From Chondrus crispus (lineage: Eukaryota; Rhodophyta; Florideophyceae; Gigartinales; Gigartinaceae): DNA of 64,000 nt. Numbering within the stretch: position 1 is the first letter of the stretch; every line of letters begins with the position of its first letter. A program made the translations under genes and the position numbers. Where the stretch lies: contig NW_005178710.1 of the NCBI RefSeq assembly GCF_000350225.1, positions 197,763 to 261,762 of the forward strand, in the 5' to 3' direction. The notes under the pieces were generated by a model, which was not told the DNA's origin, searched no databases, and saw only the letters and a program-made list of their open reading frames with translations. Of this stretch, positions 23,373-34,800 are shown piece by piece.

Positions 23373-23593
23373 TACGGTAACTAAAAATGATTACTGTACT
23401 AACCCACCGATCGGTCGCGCACCACGTGTACACCTGCACTAGCTGGTGTCACTAACTACACGTGGACTCTCACGTGGCCACATCTACACGTGTGGCCGTG
23501 TATGCACCGTATCGGTTAACATCGTACTACTGTACTTGGCGAGGCCCCTGGCGCCCGCCTAGTACAGTAGCGCCACTTGGCAATGGTACCACA
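23373..23593 (-). repeat. G2 3' LTR, truncated to about 221 bp
   Basis: It matches 35913-36132 of the 5' LTR nearly base for base, starting TGTGGTACCATTGCC on the minus strand. The 5' LTR is 659 bp (35474-36132), so about 438 bp of the far part of this copy are missing. The remaining LTR joins the H2 3' end directly. Confidence 0.85.
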
Positions 23594-23604
23594 GACCCCC
23601 CGTC
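23594..23604 (-). other. G2 polypurine tract
   Basis: On the minus strand GACGGGGGGTC sits immediately before the TGTGG that starts the 3' LTR. G3 has the corresponding GGAAGGGGGTC directly before its 3' LTR at 59414. It would prime plus-strand synthesis. Confidence 0.75.
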
Positions 23605-23807
23605 TTAAGTGACGGCACGTCCTCGTGCCGACCGGTCGGGTTTCGTATCTCCCCTGCAAGCCGTCCCGACGACCGTGCTTGGCACGTCTATTCCGTTATC
23701 GGTATCTGCCGCCGCCTTCCTGGCCGACGATCGCACCGCGTTCACTTCTTCCGTAATGGGCAATCGCCGGCGCCCCGGTCGGGCAGCTCGGCGGTCTTTC
23801 GCTCGGC

Positions 23808-23815
23808 TATATAAG
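23808..23815 (+). promoter_or_regulatory. TATA-like box of the antisense gene
   Basis: TATATAAG lies in a GC-rich setting (CTCGGC before, CCGGGC after), about 140 bases before the ATG at 23951 and about 215 bases from the LTR. Its position and direction fit a promoter for the antisense gene. This is inferred from sequence only. Confidence 0.5.
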
Positions 23816-23950
23816 CCGGGCGAGGATTCCCATGCGGTCGAGACTCCGTCTCCCTCATGCGATCGACCCTCATCCGTACTAGCCTCATCTCTTCCCAACC
23901 AGACGGTACGAGCTACTCCTACAACTTCTTCTGTCCTTGTTATCTCACCG

Positions 23951-26452
23951 ATGTCAGAACAGGTGAATAACCCGACGGTTCCGGCGGTGGATCCGCCGGC
24001 GGTACGGTCGAGGGCTGAGGCGACACCGCCCCGCTCTCCCATACTGAGACCGCTGCGGAGTACCCCCGTACCGCGTCTCCCGTCGTCCACCCGAGCGGTG
24101 CGTCGGTTGAGAGCAGCAACGGTAACACCGGCCTCTCCTGACCCGCTCGACAGGGCGGACCGTTCAACGGTGATCAGAAGGCCCCGGAGGAACCGCGGTG
24201 TGCGAGCCAATCGGGCAATGAGTCTACGAGAGATGGCCCGCCGGGCGTTCCCCGGTCAAGAACTCGACCACCGCTGGCTGCGCACGGGGCGGCCATCTGC
24301 CGCTCCGGAGCCCCCGCTAACTGTCACGGAGTACAGTAGGCGTTTCCATCGGTACCTCGACGCGGCGCGGTTTGCGCCGATCCCCGTTAAACGTGGGGCC
24401 CGCAGCCGGTCGGTGAAACGCCACGAAGGTCGGCGGACCCAAGGCGAGGCCTGGATCGACCGCTGACGCCATTCGCCGTGTCGGGTTTTGGCCGACTCAG
24501 GAAGTGACATCATGTATGTCCGCTGCCCCGAGGAGGTGGGGTACCACAAGGCCCTGTTGCCGTTGCTCGCCCGGTTCAGCCGTGCGGACCAAGCGGTCCC
24601 CCATGCTCGGTTGGTGGCCTTCCCCCGCCTGATATAGGATTGGTACAGCGTCGCCAACCGTCGCCGGTGAGGCGAAGACGCCGCACTGGAGAGCCGCCTC
24701 TGCTGGCGAGGTATGGATTTCTTCTTCTACCTCTGGCACTGGACGGAATTCTTCTCCGTGCCAGTCCAAGCGCGGTCGAAGTTCTATCCGCACCTGCCCA
24801 CCGACTGGTCCGATTTTGAGGCGCCCGAGCACCTCTGCGTGCCGACGCCCATTGTGATGGCGTACGTCGCCTCACGGTGGCTTTCAGGCTCTCGGACCGC
24901 AGTGGATAACCAGCAGCGAGCGCTGGTCCGTGCCATCACGCTGTCAGAGTGGGCAGCTGTCGTGCGCCACTGCTTCCTCCGTGCGGTGTGCGAGGGGATG
25001 CCGTTCTTCACGCGCTGTCCCGTCCCGCGCCTGGACGCGCGCCGGCATCAACCCTTCCCGGGCGTGCTCGTCCGCCTGCAACCGTCTTTGGTTGCATTGA
25101 TCCGATCGATGGGGATAGCCGACTACACCGATCAGCTCTTGGAATTCACCCTTCACCGGCCGTAAAGGGACGACGCAGACTTTATCTCGTACGATTACCG
25201 TACCGGGTTCATCCCTCACATGCCTCGGCGTGGGGAGGAAGAACCGGAGGGTCCTCATGAAAACCGCGACCAGTCGGTCATATTGGGGTCACCAGGTCTC
25301 CCTCTCGAGGAGGCCCCCACGGCGATACCCGCCCAAGCGGGGCTGCCGGCGGTATCGCACCTCAACGGACTTGGAAGGGAGTGGGGCTCAATGGGTCCCG
25401 CTCCCCCGCAGGAGACCTTACCGAATTTACCCCAGCTCCCCACCTCGGTGGTAGTCGAGGAGGCACTCAGTGCCCCATTGGATCCGCCTACAGGGCCACG
25501 GAGGTCCACGAAGAAATGAAGAGGCCCCCACCACCCCCGCTGGGCCCGGTGGAGGTCGTCGAGATTGCCGACGAGACCCCCTTGGGGGCTGGTGAGGCTC
25601 CCAGGTTGCCATTCGCCGGGGTGACCGGGTCGGAAATTCCGTCTTGGAAGACAGAGTCTCTGCCGCCTTCGCTGGATAGCAGTTCTCCGCTCGGGCCACT
25701 GCCAGTTCGCGGCGTGGCAGCGACATTGGCGCCCTACCTGGGTTCCCCAAGCGACAGTTCCTCGGCTGCGTGGACCTCCCGACTTGGGGTCGGAGCGCGC
25801 ACTCCCATGCGCGACCGCTGGGCCAACGCGGGGCCTCTGCCGGCGCGCTCACCTTCGTCGAGGGAGGACCGGGATCCGACACGGCTTCCGCCGGTTGTGG
25901 GCGGGGCGGAGCCTCCGCCGGCCGCCTCGTCCTCTTCCGCGACGAGTGAGAATCCGATACGGTCCCCGCCAGCAGCGGGCGGGTCATCCCAGCCCATGCC
26001 GCCATCACCCGCCGGGTTTCGTCCCGAGGCGGAAATAGGTGCCTTCGCGGTTCTACAGTACGCATGTTCGTACGAGAACCTCGAGGTGCCTTCAACCGTG
26101 ACGGATGCGCTCGTGGCCGCTCGCTAGTGGCTCCACACCTTGCGCCAACGTCACGCAGAACTTGCGGAGGCGCGCCGTCAGCTCTCAATTTTGGAGAGCG
26201 AGGCCGCAGAGGGTGCGACCCTCGTCCGGACGGCTGCGTCAACAATTGATCAGCTCGGTCGAGTCATCTCCGGGCGCCGCAAGCGCGGGGCCGAGATGCC
26301 ACCTGCGCCAGGTTTCACCAATCCGTCTTCTGGGGCGAGCATGGCGGGGCCCCTGACGGTTTGGCCGAGGGCGTCCGCTCGCCCAAGCGCGCGAAACTCA
26401 AATAGGCGCTATTCCGTGACGGTAGTTCCCAACCCGATAGTACCCCAATAAA
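23951..26452 (+). pseudogene. antisense accessory gene of G2 (about 800 codons), interrupted
   Basis: The frame begins at ATG 23951 (MSEQVNNP) and stays in one register to 25519 with in-frame stops at 24464-24466 (TGA), near 24637 (TAG), near 24668 (TGA) and at 25163-25165 (TAA). It then continues in the next frame to about 26345 with a TAG at 26128, and after another one-base shift reaches a natural-looking TAG at 26403. The protein has a Pro/Arg-rich N-terminus, a probably globular middle rich in aromatic residues (about 24490-25160), a Pro/Ser/Gly-rich linker, a coiled-coil-like segment and a basic SPKRAKLK tail. The last two parts match the G1 ORF at 2-466. An AATAAA follows at 26447-26452. 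It runs antisense to gag-pol between pol and the 3' LTR. I recognise no family. A role in the element is an inference from its presence in two copies. Confidence 0.6.
26447..26452 (+). terminator. putative polyadenylation signal of the antisense gene
   Basis: AATAAA, 42 bases after the TAG at 26403-26405 that ends the frame homologous to the G1 ORF. Confidence 0.4.
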
Positions 26453-27984
26453 ACATCTGCCTTCTCCGTCTCGTCTCTCCTTGCCTGCGCGGACCTCCAT
26501 GAGGGGAGGCCTCGTCGACTCTCCAAGCGTGCGCGCGGGAGTAGGCGCAGCTCCGGTGGTCGGTACGTGCAGGGCGCCCCCCTCCCGGTCTGATGCCACT
26601 GCGTTTTCCTTCACGGAAAATCGGCCTTTTTCTAGGTAAAATACGCCTGATTTTTCCGTTCAGGGAGTGGCTTTTTGCCTTTTTGACGAGCTCAGATTGG
26701 GTGGTCCTCCAAATCGGAGGCGTTCTGAACAGCTACCCATGCGCCGCCGTGCGCCGTCATTGGCTGCGGCCATCGGGTACAGTACCGTATGCACCACATG
26801 TACTGTACCCCGGGCCATTCCGTGTCGGTGATTGGGTTTGAAGACGGCATGGCCTCACGGCGGCTCGTCCCCATCCTCTATCATCCACGGTCGGCCTCTT
26901 GAGGTGCTCATGGACCTGAGCGCTCCCCTGGAGGTCCCTGGAGGGTACCGTTCGGTTGCGCACCGCTTTGCAGAGCGCCAGGTACAGACCCAGGCCCTAC
27001 CCGGAGGGCTACAGCGTCTCCCCATAAGCAGGCGCTCCTCCGGGGTAGTGGTGCCAACGTACCGATGCACGCCACTCCCCCGGAGGGCTGGCCATTTTGC
27101 CAACTCGGACGCCCATCTTTTCCACCGGCGCGTACAGTACGCAGGGGTCTCGACCATTGTGGTTGCGGGGAGACCCCCCTGGCCTCGTTAGGTCCCTTTC
27201 CGTGGCGCGTACTGGTGCGCCGCAGGCAATTTCGCCGACGACCCCGATTTGGAAAGTGTAAAAACCACTAGAAACCAATAACAATTGATCTCGTTTCCAA
27301 ATCGGTTGACACCTCGCCATGACCGCCTTTTTAGAGTTGATACTCCCGGGTCCGACTTGACGCGATAAGCACGATGCCGTTCTCGGAAGTGGACTACGAG
27401 TTTTATTGAGCCCGCTAGGGGCTCAAACGTAGCCCGAACTTCGACTTAATTGCCGAACCGAACGGTGTCACCCCTCACAATTTGGTCCCCGGATTTTTGC
27501 CGCAGGTCACCACCAGTACGGGAATCACATTTGGCAATTTTTGCCACGTGTCGAGGGTCGTGCCGCCGCTGCAGGTATCCGAGACGGTATTTATCTTGGG
27601 CACCGCGAGCGTGCCGTAGCTCCCCATCGTCGACCATGGTCGACCTCGGGGGACATCTAGTGACCTAGGCGATCCCCCTGAGGTCCCTGGACTTCACCGT
27701 CTCGGATTACACGCCTGATAGGCGGCGTGTACAGCATTTGACACACGGCACCTCCCCGGAGGGCTGGCCAATTTTGTAACTCAGGCCCTTAGTTCGGGGG
27801 TGATGGAGTCGACTGCCAGCCGTAGTTTAGAGGGTGTAAAGCCCATCGTAGTGCGTATAGTTCCGAGCGGTAGTGATGTTCCCGTAGTCGACTTCCGCCC
27901 CCCGCATGCCCTCCATGCCGGTGGTCTCAACCGGTACAGTATCCGGGAGACCCCCTTTCTTAGCTTGCTCCACCGAGCGGAATT
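26453..27984. other. G2 spacer between antisense gene and pol, with an imperfect internal duplication
   Basis: No convincing gene. Two parts resemble each other: 26880-27110 and 27640-27790 share CTGGAGGTCCCTGGAGGG-like and CCGGAGGGCTGGCCA-like blocks in the same order. Several GTACAGTAC motifs occur (26778, 26803, 27136). G1 has no equivalent of this spacer, since its pol and antisense ORF are only about 180 bases apart. Confidence 0.55.
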
Positions 27985-30900
27985 TTAAGCTCGGTGGGTT
28001 TGCCAATACCGATCGATAAAGGCTTGTGGTAGGCCCTCCGCGGGTTCGAATGTATCATCCGCGGGGGTGTAGCCATACCACCGCACTTTGTATTCCAAAC
28101 CGGTAGGGGTGTCGCGATGCGCTACGAGACGCTCGACGACGAACTCTTCGGGGGTATTAGCACCGTCCCCATGGGGAGGGTTAATCCGTTCGGAAGGGGC
28201 CCTTATGCCTCCTGTAGGCATGGTCCAGTCCCCCGGGCCCCACGGCATCTGCATGACGCGGTCAATACTGAATCGTACGGGAAGCCCGTCTTCCTCCACA
28301 GTAACGGTCGTGTCCGTGGCTTGGCGGACCCGAAAGGGTCCTTCCGTCTTCGGTAAAAGCTTGACGGACATGTCGTCCGTCCCAAGACCCTGTCCGTCAC
28401 GGCCACGTCGTTCAGCCGCTCGGAGGGCTCAGGGAGGACGATCCACGTAGACTTGGTCGCCCTGTTGTATTACCGGTCGGAATCGGACTTTCTTTTCGAA
28501 GTTCTCCTTATACCGCTTCTGGGCCGCGGTCATCTTTACCCGCGCACTGTCGAGGACATCCCGAAGCTTGCGAAGAGTCGCCCGCTTGTACTTCCAGGAG
28601 TACGTGGGTCGTCATGGGCGACGCCCGCAGCCTGGGGCGCTGTACCCACGACGGTTAATCCGGACGGTTGTCTTGTCAACACCAGGTGGACTTGTATGTT
28701 ATAAGCATACGTCAGAGGCTTGGGGAAGTCGTCCCAGTCTCGCTGGTGCTCCTCGACATAATGTCGGAGCCTCTGTACGATGGTCTTATTAAACCGTTCG
28801 GTCTGCCCATTAGCTTGCTGGTGGTAGGCTGTCATCAAATAGTGACATATCCCTAGCAGCGCGCACACGGCGTCGAAGAACTTCGCCGCAAATTGCGGAC
28901 CGTTATCGGTAAGGACGTACTGTGGTGCTCCGTAGACGTACACTCAGTTGTCCAGGAATGCGTTAGCCATCACGCCTGCCGTTGTCGTACGAAGCGCGAT
29001 ACTGCACGTGAGCTTGGAGAACAGGTCGGTAATCACAAGGACGAACTGATTCCCATGTGCGGTCTTCGGTAACGGACCCAGGAGGTCCATTGCGACAAAC
29101 TCCAAGGGTCCGGCAGCGGGGAATAGTTTTATGTCCTTTTGATGACGTACAATCGTGCTCCGTGTCGCAGAGCACGATTGACAGTTCCGTACGGTGGAGT
29201 ACACGTTGTTGGCCATGTGGGGCCAGTAGTACTCCCTTCTCAGGGTATCGTACATCCTGGTCCCACCAGGATGTCTGGCCAACCTCGGGGGGTGTGCCAA
29301 ATACAGTACCTTGGCCCCTAACCGTTTCGGGACGACGCGTTGCAGTGTCCCATCAAGAGGGGACCTCCGCACCAGGAAACCGTAACGGTCCACGTCATAC
29401 TATGACTCTGGCTCTCCGACGGTCCGGGCGGCATGGATGCAGAACTGGTGCACCGCCTGTGGTTGGATAAATTCCTCAACCGACAAGGACGATACGTCCG
29501 TTTGTTCGGGAGTTACGGCAAGGGCCTGGGGCCTCTCTCGCGTATTCTCAGGACTCCGTTCGGTAGGTGGGGCCCATTCAATACCGACGGGCCCCACGTT
29601 AGGGTCCTGTCTTGACACCTGAACGACGAAGCACGGGAATTCGTCGTCTACCCCGGCGGTTTCCCCTTTGTCCATCCGGAGGCGAGATACCCCATCCGCT
29701 AATTGGTGTTTGACACCCAGCCGGTATTGTACGTCGTAGTTGTACTCCGCCAGGCGTAACCGCCGGCGGGCGAGCCGGCCGGAGCTGTCCGCCAAATTAA
29801 GGACCCACCGGAGGGCCTCATGGTCCGTTCGGAGCTTGAATGTGGCACCGTACAGGTAAGGGCGTAATGCCAGGATGTTCCAGACGACTGCAAGGCACTC
29901 TTTCTCGGTCTTCATGTAATTCTTCTCAGCATCCGTGAGACTACAGCTCCAGTAGCCAATCGGTAACTTGTCTCCGTTCGGTTGGTCTTGCAGCAGGGAA
30001 CACCCCACTTGGTACGCACATGCGTCCGTGTCGAGTGTTTACTTGTAACCGTGACGGGGTAGAGCCAAGATGGGCGGTGAGACCAGCCTCTTCTTTAGCT
30101 CGGCAATGGCCTCATATTCCGAATCGGATAGGACTCCTAGTTCGAAGGGGTGATCCTTGCTCGTCTTCCTATTAAGGGGAGCGGCAATTTTGGCGAAGTT
30201 CGGGACGAACTGCCTGTAGACATTGCACATCCCCAGGAAGAAGCATAATTCCGTTTGGTCCGCCTCCGCAGGTCAGCGCTGGTACGTCACCCAGCGCTGC
30301 GCCCGGGCCTCGAGGCGTAGATCGGCCCGCGCGTGCGCGAGTCCCCGACCGTACCCGCTCTACCACTGCTACCCGGGTTCGACCGGTTCCGTTGGCTGCG
30401 GTTGCTTCCCTTCTCCGATCAGGGTCTAGCGGGACTGTGCATACACCCCCCCAACGTTGGGGTGTTTATGCTACACTATTGCAGTCCTCCTCGGCGACTT
30501 CAACTTGCCAGTATCCACTATTGCAATCAAGCGTAGTGAATGCTGTAGCGTTGCCGAGTGAGTCGATGCACTCATCCATTAGCGGTAGGGGATAGGAATC
30601 CCGGATGGTAAGTGCGTTTAGCTTGCAGTAGTCCACACAGAACCGCATGGTACCGTCCTTTTTGAGTACAAAGATCATAGGACTGGCCCATTCTGCCGTG
30701 GCCGGCTCGATGACGCCGGCTCGCAGCATGCGGTTAACCTCGGGTTTTCCTTCTCCCGTGCGGTTGGACCAGCCCGGTACGGAGCTTTGTAGATGGGATT
30801 GGCCCCCGCCTTGAGGTCGATGCGGTGCTTGGTAGCACCAATCTTCCCGAGGCGGCCATTCTACATCTCCTTGAATTCGGAGAGCATAGCTACTATTTTT

Positions 30901-31795
30901 CGCGTATCTCTCCATCTTCCTCACCGATGTGGACATCCTCGGTCCACATTCGGGGGGCTTCATCCGTGTCGGTTCTCTCCTGTTCTTCTTCCGTATCGGA
31001 CTTGTCTTTTCCCGCATACTGTACGGTACCCAAGGAGGATACTGTAGGGGGAAGATTATTTTTGTTTCCTCCCCCCTCCTTAGCTTGAGCCACTCCTGTG
31101 GCTGGCTGAAGAGTTAGGATGTGGGTCGGCGATCGTAGCGCGAGTCCGATAACGGTGTGTTTGGGGAGATGGACCACATTATGGCTAAAATTGCTAATTA
31201 TTACCGAAAACGGAATGGCTGGCTTTACATCCATGACTCCCTGCGCCATAAGCGACAGGTTCTTCTCTGCCGTGCGGGGATGTTTCTGTAAGAAGCAGAG
31301 CCCGGCGACCAGCGTCGCCATACGTACGGTTGCTTGCGTCATGAGGGAATTGTAATTGCCCGCACCCTGCGTATTTTCCGAGACGGTGTGTTGCTCGGAA
31401 ACGGCTTGGTTTGTGGCGATTTTCCGTTTCCGTTCGGTGTTCCTTATGAGTAAATTTGGATTGCGTCGTGCCTGTAAGTGCGATTAAGGCTCATTGAGCG
31501 ATTGGAGGCGTCCACCAGCGGCGCGCTCTTTACCGGACGGATGGCCGCGCGCCATGGTTCGACCACACAGCGTATATGGGTGAGGTTGGGCGCTGCCCCC
31601 GAGTCTAGAACTGGGGACAGTGCCCGCATATTCGCTTGTCGCAGCCCTACCGTGGCGGAAACCTTAAAGTTCTGCTTCTTGAAGAAGCAGATAGGTTCCG
31701 CTGTGGTCTGCGCTTCTTCCGTTCGGTTCGGTTCTGCTGCCTGAGTTGAGGGGGAAGGATCCTCCGGGGTGAGGCAGACAGGGAGTTTTGACGAC
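27985..31795 (-). pseudogene. pol: G2 pol, heavily degraded
   Basis: The protease keeps the active-site segment LDSGAAPNL (near 31610) but about 270 bases of its second half are missing compared with G1. RT keeps the FCVDYCKLN and CNSGYWQVEVAEED blocks. It then lacks the region that should hold the YxDD motif; about 220 bases of unrelated sequence (30263-30482) fill the gap. RNase H (TDACAYQVGCSLLQ) and the integrase (HHCC, MDLLGP, TDNGPQF, NGQTERFN) follow, then a chromodomain (EFVVERLVAH, VRWYGY). In-frame stops lie near 30043, 29398 and 28945 (TGG to TGA), and a small deletion lies near 28690. The final stop is natural, matching that of G1. It was expressed in the -1 frame relative to gag. 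Confidence 0.9.
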
Positions 31796-31802
31796 GTCGC
31801 TT

Positions 31803-34800
31803 CTACGCGTCCTCCCTGTCTTCCCCCGTGAGTTGAAGATCTTCCTCCTCCTCAGCGACCAGCTTCTCCGCCCCTTCGACGCCCTCGTCCACCAGGTTGA
31901 CCGGCGTGGTTTGAGATGAGGGATTTTCTCGCCACACCGGTCTCTGTGGACGACTGAATGGAGAACCAGGGCGAAGCCCCTGTCCGATGCGTAACTTTTG
32001 ATAGTTCGCTTCTCTCGCTGCTAGGAGCTGGGCTCGCAGCGAGGCGTCCGCAACAATAGGGCAGGTTTCCTGTCGGTGAGTGGGGTCCAGACAGAACCGG
32101 TACGGAGCAGGTCCCCACCTTGCGCGTTGGTCCTCGCTTCCGTAGCGGCGGCCATAACCGGCTACAGTGGACGTTGGCGCTACAGCCCCTCCCACTGACG
32201 GTACCGGAGAAGGATAGAAACATGGTGGCGGCGAGCTTACGGTAATTTCGTGTACTGTGGGGCTCGTCATCGCCAATATTCCATCTGCGTTGCGTGAGGC
32301 GCCTGTATAGGCGGCCTCCGACGAGGACTCGGCGGATAACACCGGAGTCTTTCTTACTGAGCGGTTAAAGGCAATCTTGCCTGTCGCGTCACGGGACGCG
32401 ACGTTCCATGGCAATAAGTGCCGCCTTGCCGAACGGTGTGTCTCCCCGATGGCTTGTGCCTACCAAGCGACTGCCTGGTAGTCTACTGTGGCGAGTGTCG
32501 CTAGATAATTCCGCACTTGCGCTCACGTCGCTGGGAGCAATCCCTCGACGTACAGCGACTTGAGCAAACGGTCTGAGAAGACAGTACCGCATCGGAGGGC
32601 CTTGTCCCACAGCTGATGCTGCAGGCTCCTTCCGTCATGTTGGAACTCTGACGGAAGGAAACCACTTCGGTGTAGGCCTCGGCGATAGTTTAGTCGGTAG
32701 CGTAGGTCCGTAAAAGGAAATTGACTACCTCCTCGTAACTCTCGAGCATGTCGCGTTGCTCGGCGTCCACCGCCATGGTATTACCCATAAGGCGGGACTG
32801 CAGTAGAGCATGCGCCTGTACGGTTACGTAGAATTGGAAGCACCATACGGCAGCTCCCTGGCTTACCCCATTATGGTCGCAAGCCATCTTAAACCGGGCA
32901 AGGAAGCCCAATACCGCTATCGGATCTTGTCCACTGAACGTGTGAGATTTCATCTGCACGTCCAGCTTCTTGCGGATACGGCTGATGTGCCGCGCGACCT
33001 CGGAATTATACCGGGCGCTGCGACGTTCCAATCGGTAGGTCTTGTAATTAACCGCTTTAGTGAATGAATCATTAATCGGTTTAATCACATCGACCCTCTT
33101 GGTGGGGCTGACCGTTCGGTAATCCGACGACTTCTACCCGGTCGGCGTCCCTGGTCGTGCGGCTCGGGGTCTGTACTGTAGCCCTCTGAGCCAGACCACT
33201 TGTGTCGGTGGCTACGGTCTCGCCGGCTGCCCGGGTGGCGCCGATCTTCGTCGCTGGTCGAATCAGGCGAGCTTCCGTCGGAGGGAAATTCACCTCCTCG
33301 ATGAAGGGCTCCAGCCCGAGACCTATAGGGACGTGTAGTGCAATGCGCCTGTTAGGCAGAGACCAAGGTCCGACGGTCCAACACAAACAACAGCAACAAA
33401 AACAACAACTGCCAACGGCACAGCGCTACGGAGTGTTCGAAGCTCCCTGTCCTCTTTAAGCGGGTTTGCGGCCCGCAGTAGCTCGGATCCCTGATAGGGA
33501 GGGGGCAAAGAGAAGGGCCCAGCCCGGGATCGGTAAATGGTGGTAGAGACTTGTAAAGGCGACTGCTCGACGAGTTCGGAGGGGTGTTTAGGTAAACCTG
33601 GTCCGATGGGTCGTAAATCCAATGCTCGAAGAGCGCCTTGTACACCTTATACCCTTGATAAGGTCTTCGACGGGGACGTCGCAACGTAGCCCGTCGGGAA
33701 AGAAGAAAACGTAGCAGCGCTACACCGTCGTACTGCCGATGGCAAAGTACCAACAACGGATCGGTCGCAACCAGATTCCGATGGAACCAACACTGAGATA
33801 AGCACCACTGGTGCACCAACACAAAAGCCCGATGGCAAATGACGTCACGTTGCGGATCGCAATCCTACAAGGTGGGACCAACTCAAGATTAAGGAAAATT
33901 AGGATAGGGAAGTAAAGGAAAATTGATAAGGAAAAAAGGGGACCCCCGAGCGCAAAGGATAAAGTAATCTGTAGTTAAAGGGAATGTCTTGTGAAAGACG
34001 GACTTCAACCAAGGCGATATCAGACTCTGGCAACTCGGGTTCGATTGGGAAATAAAGGGAAAAGGAATGGGATCCCCGAGCGCTGAAGGATGCCGTAGGC
34101 TTAGGTAAAAGGGAGCGTCTTGGTAGAGACGGACTTCGACCAAGGCGACATTCAACTCCGGCAACTCGGGTTACCTTTACTGACTTGGTCGTCAGAGGGC
34201 TAAGGTATATATCGCCCCGCCGGAGCCACTACAGTAGCTCTCGGCGCTAGATCCTAGATCTAATCTAATGTTAAATAACTAATATGCAACTAATTAAAAT
34301 TAATAATTAAAATAATAAAGTGAAATGATTTCCACTTTGCTTGTCATACCCCATCATTTTCATTTCTTTTCACCCCCCTTTTCAGGTGCGTATTGCACTA
34401 CAGGACGGTAATCTTGCCGGACGGCTTTTCTGTCACCGTACGGTTCTTCTTCGGAGTACTCCTCCTCTTCCTCCGGTAATGGTCCGCGCCTTGTGCGTCG
34501 GGACTTGCGACCGTAACGGAAAGACGAGCGATTTTCTGTCTCGCCATACCTCGTCAGATTTTCTGTCTCATGGCGAGGGTGTCTTCCGTCTCGGCCATAG
34601 GTCGCGGGGTCCTTGTCTGTCGGACCCGGTGTAACACCCTGAAGTTCGGGCAGGTATATAGGTGGGTCCTTCGGGTGAGGGCCCGCCTCCGGGTGAGGGG
34701 CCATATATACCTGTGTCGGTCTTGTATCTCCCGTTCTGGTTCTTATTAATTTAAGAGGTGCCGTAGCGGTCGTAAGAGGTTGAGGTGCCTCAGCTACAGT

